Source: Sphingomonas palmae (GTDB taxonomy: Bacteria; Pseudomonadota; Alphaproteobacteria; Sphingomonadales; Sphingomonadaceae). From it: 64,000 nucleotides of DNA. This document shows positions 49,201-59,100 of this stretch, in pieces (the first letter of the stretch is position 1; each line of letters begins with the position of its first letter). The DNA is taken from positions 558,001 to 622,000 of the forward strand of contig NZ_FNZZ01000001.1 of assembly GCF_900109565.1 (NCBI RefSeq), read 5' to 3'. The translations under genes were made by a program, and so were the position numbers. The notes beneath the pieces were generated by a model. It did not search any database. It was not told where the DNA came from and worked only from the letters and a program-made list of their open reading frames with translations.

Positions 49201-50459
49201 ACGAGGATGCGGTCGGCGTTCACGCGGGCCAGACCCTCGGCGTAGACGTTCTCGAGCGTCGTTTCCGCGAAGCCGAGCGAGGTCGCGCGCAGCTTGTAAT
49301 CGACCGTCGGCGTCGCGAATGCGCCGTTCAGCACGACGCGCGCCAGCACGTTGCGACCACGCAAATTGGGCGCGATCGCTCCCGGCGTCAGTAGCGCGGC
49401 ATCGACCGCGAAATTGCCGAGCCGCGAGTTGGCAAGGTCGACCAGACCGCCAGCGTCAACCGCCAGCGCGTTCGACTTGAGCTTGACGCGCGTGTCGATA
49501 CGGCGCTCATTCAGGCGCGCATCGATCGCGACCTGCAATCCCGGCGCGGTCAGCCGCTCGACCGGACCTTCGAGGTAAAAGCCGGGGCGCGTCGTGCCGT
49601 TGATCTGGAAGCGCCCGTCGTTCGCCTGCACCGCGAGGTCGGCGAGCGTGCCGCCGCCGAGCGTCGCGACGAGCTTGCCACGCCAATCCTTCCAACTGCC
49701 ACGCCCGTCGATCGTCGCATTGAGCGGCGCCTTCAGTCCGGCGACCTGCGCGACCGCGCCATTCGCGGGTGCCGCGATCCGCGCGCGGATGTCGAGCTTG
49801 TTGTCGTCGGGCACCGCGTCGATCTTGACGTGCGCGGTATCGCCGCCGGCGACGCCGGGCGCGCGCAACGCAACCGCGTCGACGGTTAGTTGCGCGCGGC
49901 GGTCGGCGATGTGCGCCTGCCCGTCGAAGCGCGCGATGTGACACTGCCCCGCGACCGGCGGCTCCATCACGAAGCGCGCGACCTGCAAACGCCCGATGTC
50001 GATGTCGATGTTGGGCAGGATCGGGGCGTTGGCGTCCTCCGGCTTGGGCGGAACGGTCTTGAGCTCGGGATTGCGGCGCAGCGTAATCAGCTGGCTCGAC
50101 GCGCGGCGCACGTCGATGTGGTTGTTGAGATAGTCGAATGGGCGCCAGTCGACGTCGATTCGCGGCGATTGCAGGAACGTTCCCTTCGGGTCGTTCACCC
50201 GCACATCGACCAGCGACATCTGCCCGTACAGCGATCCCTCGATCCGGCCGACGCGGATGTTGAGCCCCGACTCAGTCGTGTAATCTCCGATCCGGTCGGC
50301 AACGAAGCGGCGGCCGGGATCGGTGTTGATACCCAGCACGATTGCGACGAGCAGCAGCAGGATCGCCACTACCGCAACCGCGAGCCATTTGAGCACGCGC
50401 TGCCACAGCGGGCGCTTGACGACGACCACCTCGTCGGCGGGAAGCGTGTCGTCAGCCAT
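46239..50459 (-). CDS. tamB: Translocation and assembly module protein TamB
   Basis: 1406 residues. One N-terminal membrane anchor (about 24-45) and then a very long, repetitive beta-rich body. The C-terminal DUF490 domain includes GGLDIVRGTYSFAGNRFEVTRGRIRF, VAFTSTPALPQDEVLSRLLFG and the closing YLTDDIYIEIVTDARGFTATQ region with a final aromatic. TamB spans the periplasm and works with TamA in outer-membrane protein insertion or lipid transport. Its ATG shares one base with the tamA stop (TGATG). Confidence 0.95.
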   Translation of the reverse strand: MADDTLPADEVVVVKRPLWQRVLKWLAVAVVAILLLLVAIVLGINTDPGRRFVADRIGDYTTESGLNIRVGRIEGSLYGQMSLVDVRVNDPKGTFLQSPRIDVDWRPFDYLNNHIDVRRASSQLITLRRNPELKTVPPKPEDANAPILPNIDIDIGRLQVARFVMEPPVAGQCHIARFDGQAHIADRRAQLTVDAVALRAPGVAGGDTAHVKIDAVPDDNKLDIRARIAAPANGAVAQVAGLKAPLNATIDGRGSWKDWRGKLVATLGGGTLADLAVQANDGRFQINGTTRPGFYLEGPVERLTAPGLQVAIDARLNERRIDTRVKLKSNALAVDAGGLVDLANSRLGNFAVDAALLTPGAIAPNLRGRNVLARVVLNGAFATPTVDYKLRATSLGFAETTLENVYAEGLARVNADRILVPVHARARRITGLNPALGGLTTNVRVDGDLAISMPNILSDNLRIRSDNIDATAVIAANVATGRYTGGLKGRVNNFRVESVGIIDLTTDANLVPGPNGGFGINGRVALRTKQLFNEGVRNFLGGNATASTRFGYSPEGIVTFTDLRLNAPQFRVTRGQGRYDPRGGLLVDADAYSTQYGPLYARVTGSTDAPVVRLRAPRPGVGIGLANLDARVVGRGGAYQVNAIGGTNYGAFTADVLVTPGNQLAVDIRRVVFAGINFAGRVVQTAAGPFAGQVRFAGSGLTGTADLGAQGKYQRASVNARAYAATIPGTTDFTIGRAIINGTVVLYDDAPSVVADAQVADLRYGPTVIQSGRVKVNYTGGRGTAQALLTGSNSVPFRVAVNAKLSPGEYLAALQGQANGIAFRTANPARIVAAAGGYQLQPTRIDFSQGSLRLAGRYGGGQTSAQARLDRLDLGIANAFVPNIGLGGQATGSLDYVQRSGNAVPEADVRLNITNFTRSSLTAVSEPVDVVFQGRLDAAAGEGRALIKRGGTTVGRMVARLTPAGSGSWSTRLMQGPLSGGIRYNGPSGVLFSFAGLAEQQLSGPIAVAADFGGTVSAPRVNGLIRADNLTYDNETYGTRLSQMRIAARFNNDRLELTSLSARAGDGTMQAQGTVGLAAAQGFPIDITARLDNARLAKSDALGATATGTVRVQNGANGGLISGDINIPEARYQIIRQGAAEVPELTGVRKKSEIRVARPTDRPTPPSVGLFKLDLRVHADNQLFVSGMGLESEWEADMRIGGTSAAPTIAGGLDIVRGTYSFAGNRFEVTRGRIRFRGGALTDPDIDILATTTKNGVTFNIAITGTGQRPQVAFTSTPALPQDEVLSRLLFGTNPANLSATEAIQLASALNSLRGSGGGLNPLGKLRAATGFDRLRVLGADEATGRGTSLAAGKYLTDDIYIEIVTDARGFTATQLTIALTKAISLLSQAGSFGGSNVQLRYSKDF

Positions 50460-52660
50460 CAGAACGCCTGCCCGATCGAAATGTAGAGCGCGATCTTGCC
50501 GTCACCCTCACGTGGGTTAAGCGGCGTCGCGACATCAACGCGCATCGGCCCGAAGTTGGTGTAGAAACGCCCGCCAATCCCCGCGCCGTAGCGCAGGTTC
50601 TTGGCTGTCGGAAACGTGCCCTCATAGGCGTTGCCCGCGTCGAAGAAGGGCACGATACCGAAATCACCGAAACGGTAACGTGCCTCGATCGCGAATTCGT
50701 TGATGCTGCGCCCGCCGACCGGGTTGCCCTCGGGATCGAGCGGGCCGAGCCGCTGGTAGCCGTAGCCGCGCACCGATCCGCCGCCGCCGCCGTAATAACG
50801 CCTCGATGGCGCGAGATCGTCGCGGTCGATCCCGAAGATCGCGCCGGCACGCGCGCGGCCCGCAATCACCAGGCTGCCGTTGACCGGATAATAGCCGGTC
50901 GCCTCCACCATCGTGCGCGCGTAGGGGCGCACCCCGTCCGACACCGAGCCTTCGGGGCTGAAATTGAGCTTCAGGCGATAGCCCTTGGTCGGGTTGAGCA
51001 GGCTGTCCGACTTGTCGAACAACACCTGTCCCGGCAGCGCGACGATCCCGTAGTTGCGGCGGCGGCGTCCGCCCGCGTCGAAATCGTAGCTCTGCTCGTT
51101 GGTGCCGACCAGCTCGAAACCGTAAGAATAGGTCAGCGGTTTCTGCCAGATCGGGGTGGAATCGTAGCTGATCCGCCCGGAAATCGTCGCGGTCACCGCG
51201 TTGAAGGCGTCGTAATCCTGCCTGAGCACGCTGCCGAGCAGGTTGACCGTGCGGTCGCGCTTGCCCGCGTTGGACCGGCGGAAGGTGACCGACGCGCCCT
51301 GCTGCTGCGTGCCGCCGACGCCCGTCACGATCAGCGCGCCCTCGGGCGGGAACAGGTTGCGGTGCGTGAACGCGGCCTCGACCTTGACGCCCTCGCCCGT
51401 GCCGTAGCCCGCACTGCCCGACAGCGAACGGAACGGTCCCTTGGTCTGGCGCACCAACAGGTCGACCTGCTCGGTTCCGTCGGGGCCGGGTTGTCCGGTG
51501 CGGACCGGCTCGACCGAGACGTTGGAGAACAGACCCGTCGCGACCAGCGCCTGGCGCAGGTCGTCGGTAAGGCGGATGTCGTAGAGCTGACCCTGGTCGA
51601 ACCGGGGAAAGACGTTCAGGTGATCGACCGAGAAGACGGGATCGCCCTCGGTGCGCAGCACGCCGAAGGAGGAGCGCGGTCCGGTATCGACCGGCAGCGT
51701 GTAGGCACCCTTCCATGTCGCATCGTCGAGCAGGATGTCGCGCTGTCCGACCTTGACGAAGGGATAGCCCTGTTGCGGCGGTTTCAGGCTGACGTTCGCC
51801 TCTGCGCCCTGGATACGCGCGGCCTCGACCGGATCGCCGACCTTGAGCGGCAGTTCGCGCCGCACCAGACCGGGAGGCACGGTCGGCCCAGCCTGCACCT
51901 CGATCGAGCCGAGCGTGTAGATCTTGCCGGGCGTCGCGCTGACGATCGCGCGCAGCTTGTCGCCCGAGCCGGCCGCGGGCTGCTCGATCGTCGACACCGC
52001 GGTGCTGTCGTAATAACCGAGCGACTTCATCAGTCGCACCGCCAACCCTTCGTCCTCGCGCGCGCGCGCCGATACCTGGGTCGCGTTGGCGGCCTTGCCC
52101 CTGCCCTCCTTGAGCGCGGACAAGGAATTGAACTCGTCGGTGAGGTTGAGCGGATCGAGCCCGCGCACCACGGTATCGTAGGCGACTTCGGGCGCGTCGC
52201 GGCCCTTCACGTCGGCGACCGTCTGCAACGGCTCGGTGTTGAAGGTCGATAGAGGCTCGATCGGCTGTGCGAGTTGCGGGTCGATCGGCGCGGGTGCGGG
52301 GAGCGCGCCGGGCACGATCGGCGTCTGCGCCGCCGATTGCGCGACCGGTGCGACGGTTGGCGTGGCCTTGGCGGCCGGCTTGCTCGCGCTTGACGTCACT
52401 GGCGTAGTGTCGAGCGGCATCGGCTCGAGCGGGGCGTTGATGTCGTTGCTGAGAGGCGGCAGCGCACTGTTAAATTCGGCGTCGGGGATGATCGCGGCGT
52501 CGCCCTGCGGATCGGCGGGAGGCTGCGTCGCAGACTTCGGCGCATCGGGGCCGCGAGCAGGTGCGCTGCCCGGCTGGTTCATCTGCGCTGCGGCCGGTAC
52601 CGCCGCCAGCGCGAAGGCGGACGACGCCGCCAGCAATGCCATTCTCGTCGATAAACCCAC
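50459..52660 (-). CDS. tamA: Outer-membrane assembly factor TamA
   Basis: 733 residues. After a signal peptide (about 25 residues) comes an extra Pro/Ala/Thr-rich segment to about residue 165, not present in E. coli TamA. POTRA domains then follow, and a 16-strand Omp85 barrel with the motif RRYYGGGGGSVRGYGYQRLG (lid lock) and a C-terminal strand ending in Phe (IGQAF). It partners TamB. The frame opens with GTG at 52660; an ATG six codons later is an alternative start. Confidence 0.94.
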   Translation of the reverse strand: MGLSTRMALLAASSAFALAAVPAAAQMNQPGSAPARGPDAPKSATQPPADPQGDAAIIPDAEFNSALPPLSNDINAPLEPMPLDTTPVTSSASKPAAKATPTVAPVAQSAAQTPIVPGALPAPAPIDPQLAQPIEPLSTFNTEPLQTVADVKGRDAPEVAYDTVVRGLDPLNLTDEFNSLSALKEGRGKAANATQVSARAREDEGLAVRLMKSLGYYDSTAVSTIEQPAAGSGDKLRAIVSATPGKIYTLGSIEVQAGPTVPPGLVRRELPLKVGDPVEAARIQGAEANVSLKPPQQGYPFVKVGQRDILLDDATWKGAYTLPVDTGPRSSFGVLRTEGDPVFSVDHLNVFPRFDQGQLYDIRLTDDLRQALVATGLFSNVSVEPVRTGQPGPDGTEQVDLLVRQTKGPFRSLSGSAGYGTGEGVKVEAAFTHRNLFPPEGALIVTGVGGTQQQGASVTFRRSNAGKRDRTVNLLGSVLRQDYDAFNAVTATISGRISYDSTPIWQKPLTYSYGFELVGTNEQSYDFDAGGRRRRNYGIVALPGQVLFDKSDSLLNPTKGYRLKLNFSPEGSVSDGVRPYARTMVEATGYYPVNGSLVIAGRARAGAIFGIDRDDLAPSRRYYGGGGGSVRGYGYQRLGPLDPEGNPVGGRSINEFAIEARYRFGDFGIVPFFDAGNAYEGTFPTAKNLRYGAGIGGRFYTNFGPMRVDVATPLNPREGDGKIALYISIGQAF

Positions 52661-52832
52661 GCACTCGCCCCTTTGCGCGAGATGTCGGCTCTACCGTTAC
52701 ACCCCCGTCCCACCTGCAACGTCTGACACGCCAATGGGTTGCCTCTACCCCGGCATGACTTTTCGACCTCGCCATGTGGCATCCTATCTGCCGCGCGCGT
52801 AAGGGCGGTACAACGATCAAGCGGGAGAGCAC

Positions 52833-53999
52833 ATGAACTTCGAGTTGGACGAAGACCATCGCATGATCGCCGACCTGGTGCGGCGCTTCGTCGAGGACGA
52901 GCTGGTGCCGTTGGAGGCGGGCGTGCTCGACCGCGCGATCGCGGGCGAGGAAGTGCAGCTGACCGCCGAGGAGACCGAACGGGTCAACGACGTGTCGCGC
53001 GAACTGGGCCTGTGGGGCCTCGACGCGCCCGAGGATGTCGGCGGGCACGACCTGCCCGCGGTCGCGATGGTCGGCGTCAACGAGGCGATGGGCCGGACGA
53101 TCGTACCCTATACGCTGCCGCCCGACTCGCCCAATCTGCGCATGCTCGCCGCAACCGTCAACGATCGCCAGCGGGAGGCGTATCTGGCCCCGTACGTTGC
53201 GGGAAAGACGATCAGCGCGATCGGTATATCGGAACCTGGCGCAGGCGCAGACCCCGCCGGCATGAAGACGCATGCGGTGCGCGACGGCGACGACTGGGTC
53301 ATCAACGGCCGCAAGATCTGGATCACCAAGGCGAACCGGGCCGACTTCACCATCCTGATGGCGGTGACCGACCGCGAGAAAGGCGCGCGCGGCGGCATGA
53401 GCGCGTTCCTGGTCGACAAGGACGCGCCCGGTTTCCAGGTCGTCCGCCCGATCCCGGTGATCGGCGGCGAGACCTTGTACGAGGTCGTGCTGGAGGATTG
53501 TCGGGTCCCCGCGTGGAAGCTGCTCGGCACTGAGGGGCAGGGTTTCGCGCCAATGCAGCTTCGCCTCGCTACGCGGCGCGCGGAAATGGCGGCGAACGCG
53601 ATCGGCATGGCGCAGCGCGCGCTCGACATGATGATCGACTATGCGCCGCAACGCTCCACCTTCGGCAAGCCGTTGTCGGAGCGGCAGACGATCCAGAACT
53701 GGGTGTCGGACGCCGCGATCAAGCTGCACGCCGCCCGGCTGATGACGTATGATTGCGCTTGGAAGCTCGATCAGGGTCGCGACACGCGCACCGAGGTCTC
53801 GATGATCAAGAGCTTCGCGCTCGAAACCGCGTGGGAGGTGCTCGACCACGCGATGCAGTGCTTCGGCGCGATGGGCATGACCCGCGAGATGCCGTTGCAG
53901 CAGATGGCGGCGCGGATCCGGCTGATGCGGATCTATGACGGGCCGACCGAAATTCACAACTGGGTCGTCGCGCGCAACCTGCTGGGGACACGGGCATGA
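52833..53999 (+). CDS. Acyl-CoA dehydrogenase
   Basis: 388 residues with the helix-beta-helix acyl-CoA dehydrogenase layout. The flavin site ISEPGAGADPAGMKTHAV and KIWITKA lie in the middle; QTIQNWVSDAAIKL and MQCFGAMGMTREMPLQQ occur in the C-terminal helical domain, closed by RIYDGPTEIHNWV (catalytic Glu expected here). The DGP-x-E-I-H form resembles the ACAD10/11 group. It oxidises an acyl-CoA to the 2-enoyl-CoA. GGGAG precedes the ATG. It overlaps the enoyl-CoA hydratase gene by 4 bases. Confidence 0.94.
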   Translation: MNFELDEDHRMIADLVRRFVEDELVPLEAGVLDRAIAGEEVQLTAEETERVNDVSRELGLWGLDAPEDVGGHDLPAVAMVGVNEAMGRTIVPYTLPPDSPNLRMLAATVNDRQREAYLAPYVAGKTISAIGISEPGAGADPAGMKTHAVRDGDDWVINGRKIWITKANRADFTILMAVTDREKGARGGMSAFLVDKDAPGFQVVRPIPVIGGETLYEVVLEDCRVPAWKLLGTEGQGFAPMQLRLATRRAEMAANAIGMAQRALDMMIDYAPQRSTFGKPLSERQTIQNWVSDAAIKLHAARLMTYDCAWKLDQGRDTRTEVSMIKSFALETAWEVLDHAMQCFGAMGMTREMPLQQMAARIRLMRIYDGPTEIHNWVVARNLLGTRA

Positions 54000-54769
54000 A
54001 AGAACATATCACAGTAACGAAGGCCGACCACGTCGCGACGGTCGTGATCGACCGCCCGCCGCACAATCACGTCAACGCGGTGCTGGTGAACGCGCTCGCC
54101 GACGTGTTCGAGGAGCTGGGCCGCGACGACGACGTGCGCGCGATCGTGCTCGCGACCGCCGGCAAAGTCTTCTGCGGCGGTGCCGATTTGACCGGCGACA
54201 AGCCGCTGGCGGACGAGAGCGGCGAGAGCGAGACGCCCGCGCTCTATCGCGGCGCCTATCGCCTGTTCGCGGCGACGAAGCCGGTAGTCGTCGCCGTGCA
54301 GGGTGCGGCGGTCGGCGCCGGGCTGGGACTGGCACTCGTCGGCGATTTCCGTGTTGCGGCGCCTGAAGCGCGCTTCTCGGCCAATTTCGTTACGCTCGGT
54401 TTTCATGCCGGGTTCGGGATCACCGCCACCCTGCCCCGCGTCGTCGGCGAGCAGCACGCGTCGCTGATGTTGCAAACCGGGCGGCGCGTGAAGGCGGAGG
54501 ATGCGCTGCGCTTCGGGCTGGTCGACGAGATCGCGCCGCTCGCCGATCTTCGCGCCGCGGCCGAGCGGCTTGCGGGCGAGATCGCGGCCAACGCGCCGCT
54601 CGCGGTCGAGGCGACGCGCGCGACGTTGCGCGGTGACCTGGCCGAGGCGGTGCGGACGCGGACCGAGCATGAGCGTGCCGAACAGGACCGGCTGATGCAA
54701 ACCGCCGATTTCCGAGAGGGGATCAAGGCAGTCGGCGAGCGGCGGAAAGGCGATTTCGTACGCGGGTGA
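53996..54769 (+). CDS. Enoyl-CoA hydratase/isomerase family protein
   Basis: 257 residues. The crotonase fold shows an oxyanion-hole loop KVFCGGADLTGD and AAVGAGLGLALVGDFRVAAPEARFS, followed by GFHAGFGITATLPRVVG, where the usual catalytic Glu is not clearly placed. The start (ATG 53996) overlaps the acyl-CoA dehydrogenase stop (ATGA). The pair could carry out two consecutive beta-oxidation steps on one acyl-CoA. Confidence 0.91.
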   Translation: MKEHITVTKADHVATVVIDRPPHNHVNAVLVNALADVFEELGRDDDVRAIVLATAGKVFCGGADLTGDKPLADESGESETPALYRGAYRLFAATKPVVVAVQGAAVGAGLGLALVGDFRVAAPEARFSANFVTLGFHAGFGITATLPRVVGEQHASLMLQTGRRVKAEDALRFGLVDEIAPLADLRAAAERLAGEIAANAPLAVEATRATLRGDLAEAVRTRTEHERAEQDRLMQTADFREGIKAVGERRKGDFVRG

Positions 54770-54923
54770 CCATGCGCGCTTCGGTGTTGTTGCCGAACGG
54801 CGGGAAAATAACCGCAGCCGCTGGGAAACATTTGCGACAAACCCCGGATAAGCGCATCTGGGACAGACAGGCTGGCACGAGCGCGAGGCGCGTGCGCGGC
54901 ACCACAGGCATGCGGGTGAAAGA

Positions 54924-56195
54924 TTGATCAAGCGTGACCAAGGGCGGTACCGCCGCCTGCTGCTCGGCATCGCCGTGGCTCCCGCCGTCCTGGCGCTGGC
55001 TGCCTGTGGTGGCGGCGGCGAGCAGCAGAAGGGCAAGGGCGGCGCGGGCGGACGTGGTGGCGCCGGCGGTCCGGCGCAGGTCGGCTATGTCGTGGTCCAG
55101 CCGACCTCGGTGCCGATGACGACCGAGCTCGCCGGGCGCGTGGTGGCGTTCCAGAGCTCGGAGGTGCGACCGCAGGTGTCGGGCGTGATCCAGCGCCGCT
55201 TCTTCACCGAAGGGTCGATCGTCAAAAAGGGCCAGCCACTCTACCAGATCGACCCCTCGCTCTACCGCGCGTCCGCGAACGAGGCGCAGGCGAGCGTCGC
55301 CAACGCGCAGGCGAACGCCGAGGCCGCGCGCATCCGCGCCGATCGCTATCGCCCGCTCGCCGAGATCGAGGCGATCAGCAAGCAGGATTACACCGACGCG
55401 GTCGCGACGCAGCGCCAAGCGCAGGCGCAGATCGCGCTCAACAAGGCGCAGCTCGACACCGCACGGATCAACCTGCGCTTCACCACGGTGCCGGCGCCGA
55501 TCACCGGTCGGATCGGCCGGTCGCTGTTCACGGTCGGCGCGCTAGTCAGCGCGACGCAGACCGACCCACTGACCACGATCCAGCAACTCGACCCGATCTT
55601 CGTCGACATCCAGCAGTCGAGCGCCGAGCTGCTCGCGCTGCGTCGTGCGCTCGCCAGCGGCGGCGCCGTGCCCGCGCGCGCCGACGTGCGGCTGATGCTG
55701 GAGGACGGCAGCGACTACGGTCTTGTCGGCAGCGTCGAGTTCGCCGAGGTCGTGGTCGACCAGTCGACCGGCACGGTGACGCTCCGCGCGCGCTTTCCCA
55801 ATCCGCGCGGCCTGTTGCTGCCCGGCATGTTCGTGCGCGCGCAGTTCAGCCAGTCGATCGACCAGAACGCCTTCCTGGTGCCGCAACAGGCGGTATCGCG
55901 CGACCCGAAGGGCAACGCGACCGTGTGGCTGGTCGGCCCCGGCAACAAGGCGGTCGAGCGTACCGTCACCGCCGAGCGGGCACAGGGCGTCTACTGGGTT
56001 GTGACCGATGGATTGAAGAACGGCGACAAGATCATCACGCAGGGAACCGGCACGTTGAAGGCGAACGCGCCGATCCGCCCCGTTCCCGCCAACACGCCGC
56101 AGAAGGTCGCACCACCGCCGTCGAAGGACGGCAAGGCCGGTCAGGGCGGCGACACCACCGGTCGCGGCCAGGGCGGCCAGAGCAAGGCCGGCTGA
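54924..56195 (+). CDS. RND efflux periplasmic adaptor (AcrA/MexA type)
   Basis: 423 residues from TTG 54924. Lipobox Leu-Ala-Ala-Cys (Cys28) marks a lipoprotein. A Gly-rich linker (about 29-50) precedes the barrel-sandwich and coiled-coil hairpin (ANEAQASVANAQANAEAARIRADRY), lipoyl motif PITGRIGRSLFTVGALVS and beta-barrel domain. A second Gly/Lys/Gln-rich tail ends the protein. It bridges the pump and the outer-membrane channel. No regulator gene adjoins: the 154 bases upstream show no palindromic operator that I recognise. Confidence 0.93.
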   Translation: MIKRDQGRYRRLLLGIAVAPAVLALAACGGGGEQQKGKGGAGGRGGAGGPAQVGYVVVQPTSVPMTTELAGRVVAFQSSEVRPQVSGVIQRRFFTEGSIVKKGQPLYQIDPSLYRASANEAQASVANAQANAEAARIRADRYRPLAEIEAISKQDYTDAVATQRQAQAQIALNKAQLDTARINLRFTTVPAPITGRIGRSLFTVGALVSATQTDPLTTIQQLDPIFVDIQQSSAELLALRRALASGGAVPARADVRLMLEDGSDYGLVGSVEFAEVVVDQSTGTVTLRARFPNPRGLLLPGMFVRAQFSQSIDQNAFLVPQQAVSRDPKGNATVWLVGPGNKAVERTVTAERAQGVYWVVTDGLKNGDKIITQGTGTLKANAPIRPVPANTPQKVAPPPSKDGKAGQGGDTTGRGQGGQSKAG

Positions 56196-59100
56196 GTGCT
56201 GTCACGCGTCTTCATCGATCGCCCGATCTTCGCCTGGGTGCTCGCGATCATCGTCATGATGGCGGGCGTCGGCGGCATCCTGGGCCTGCCGATCGCGCAA
56301 TATCCCGACGTGGCGCCGCCGCAGGTCTCGATCCGCGCGACCTACCCCGGCGCCAACGCGCAGACGATTCAGAATTCGGTCACGCAGGTGATCGAGCAGC
56401 AGCTGACCGGCATCGACGGGCTGCTCTATTTCAGTTCTTCCTCCTCCTCGCGCGGCTCGGTGACGATCACCGTAACGTTCGAGAAGGGCACCGATCCCGA
56501 CATCGCGCAGGTTCAGGTGCAGAATCAGGTCCAGCAGGCGGTCTCCCGACTGCCGAGCCAGGTGCAGCAACAGGGCCTGGTCGTCCGCAAGTCGAACCCG
56601 GACAACCTGCTGATCGCGGGCGTCTACGACATCAGCGACAAGATGACGAACCAGGATGTGTCCGATTACCTGGTGTCGAACCTGCAGGACCCGCTCGGCC
56701 GCGTTCAGGGTGTTGGCGATACCAACGTGTTCGGCGCGCAATATGCGATGCGCATCTGGCTCGATCCCGCACGGCTGGCGAGTTACCAGCTGATGCCGGG
56801 CGACGTCGTCACCGCCATCACCAACCAGAATACCGAGGTTGCGGCGGGTGAAATCGGCGGGCAGCCGATGCCCTCGTCGCAGATGCTGAACGCGACCGTC
56901 ACCGCGCAGTCGCGGCTGCAGACGCCCGAACAGTTCCGCAACATCATCCTGAAGACGACGAGCAGCGGCGCGACGGTGCGGCTGGCGGATGTCGGCCGGA
57001 TCGAGCTGGGTGGCGAAAGCTACGCCGCGTTCAGCCGCGTCAACCAGCATCCCGGTGCGGGTATCGCGGTGCTGCTGGCACCCGGCGCCGACGCGCTCGC
57101 CACCGCCGAGCTGGTCAAGGCCGAGATCGCGCGCGTTGCGAAGACGTTCCCGCCGAACCTGCGCATCGCCTACGCCAACGACACCACCGACTTCATCAAG
57201 CTGTCGATCGAGGAAGTGATCAAGACGCTGGTCGAGGCGATCATCCTCGTCGTCATCGTCATGTTCGTGTTCCTGCAGAGCTGGCGCGCCACCTTGGTGC
57301 CGACGATCGCGGTTCCGGTGGTACTACTGGGCACGTTCGCGATCTTCTATCTCGCCGGCTTCTCGATCAACACGCTGACGCTGTTCGGGCTCGTGCTCGC
57401 GATCGGCCTGCTCGTCGACGACGCCATCGTCGTGGTCGAGAACGTCGAGCGCCTGATGGAGGAAAACCCGGGCATGAGCCCGCGCGACGCGACGATCGAG
57501 TCGATGAACGAGATCACCGTCGCGCTTGTCGCAATCGCACTGGTGCTGTCCGCGGTGTTCCTGCCGATGGCGTTCTTCGGCGGCTCGACCGGGGTCATCT
57601 ATCGCCAGTTCTCGCTCACCATCATCTCGGCGATGGTGTTGTCGGTGCTCGTCGCGCTGATCCTCAGTCCCGCACTTACTTCGCACGTGTTGAAGGCGCG
57701 CCATGACGAGAACGGCGACCTGCACGAAACGTGGCTGGGTCGGAAGGCACCGTGGGTCGCCGACAAGCTCGAGGCGGCGAAGAATTGGTTCAACGACAGC
57801 TTCGATCGCATGGTGAAGCGCTACACCCACGCGGTCGAGCGGGTGATCGATCACCGCTGGATCTTCGTGCTGATCTATTGCGGGATCCTCGCACTGCTCG
57901 CCTTCCTCTTCCTGCGGCTGCCGACCGGGTTCCTGCCGACGGAGGATCAGGGCGGCGCGATCGTGCAGTTTCGCCTGCCCGCCGGCGCGACGCGTGGCCG
58001 CACCGAGGAAGTGCAGCGTCAGGTCGAGCAGTATTTCGCGAAGAACGAAGGCCACAACATCCGCACGCTGTTCAGCGTTGCGGGCGGCGGTGGTGGCGGC
58101 ACCAGCGGGCAGAATACCGGCCAGGCGTTCATCTCCTTTGTCGACTGGGCCAACCGCACCGACAAGGCGGACGCGGCTGACGCGATTGTTGCACGCGCGT
58201 CGGCCGCGTTCCGCGGGCTTCGCGACGCGCAGGTGTTCGCGCTTGTCCCCCCTGCGATTCGCGGCCTCGGCCAGTCGGAGGGTTTCACGATGGAGCTCCA
58301 GAACGCGAGCGGCATGAGCCAGGAGAAGTTCAACGAGGCTCGTGACGCGCTGCTGGAGAAGGCCAATGCCGACCCGAAGCTCGCCGGCGTGCGCCTGACC
58401 GAGCTTCCTGACATCGGCACGCTGAAGGTCGACGCCGACGCGCAGAAGCTCGCGGCGCTGGGCCTGTCGCAGGGTGACGTCAACACCACGCTCTCGACCG
58501 CCTGGGGTGGCCGCTACGTCAACGACTTCATCGATCGCGGGCGCGTGAAGCGAGTCTACGTGCAGGGTGACGCGCCCTACCGCGCCGAGCCCGAGGACCT
58601 GTATCAGTGGTTCGTCCGCAATAGCTCTGGCACGATGGTGCCGTTCAGCTCGTTCGCGAGCCTCAGCTGGTCGCAGGCGCCGACGACGCTGTCGCGCTTC
58701 AACGGCATCTCCTCGTACGAATTCCAGGGCCAGGGCGCCGAGGGCGTCAGCTCGGGCGAGGCGATGGAGAGGATCGCGCAGCTGGCGGGCGAAATCCCTG
58801 GCACCAGCATCGCCTGGGCAGGGCTATCGTATCAGGAGCGCTTGTCCTCGGGACAGGCGCCGCTGCTCTACGGACTGTCGCTGATCGTCGTCTTCCTGTG
58901 CCTTGCCGCCTTGTACGAGAGCTGGACGATCCCGATCGCGGTGCTGCTGGTCATCCCGCTCGGCCTGATCGGGGCGGTCGCGCTGGTGACGCTGCGTGGG
59001 CTGACCAACGACGTCTACCTGCAGATCGGCCTGCTGACGACGATGGGACTGGCGGCGAAGAATGCGATCCTGATGATCGAGTTCGCCGAGCAGGCCGAGA

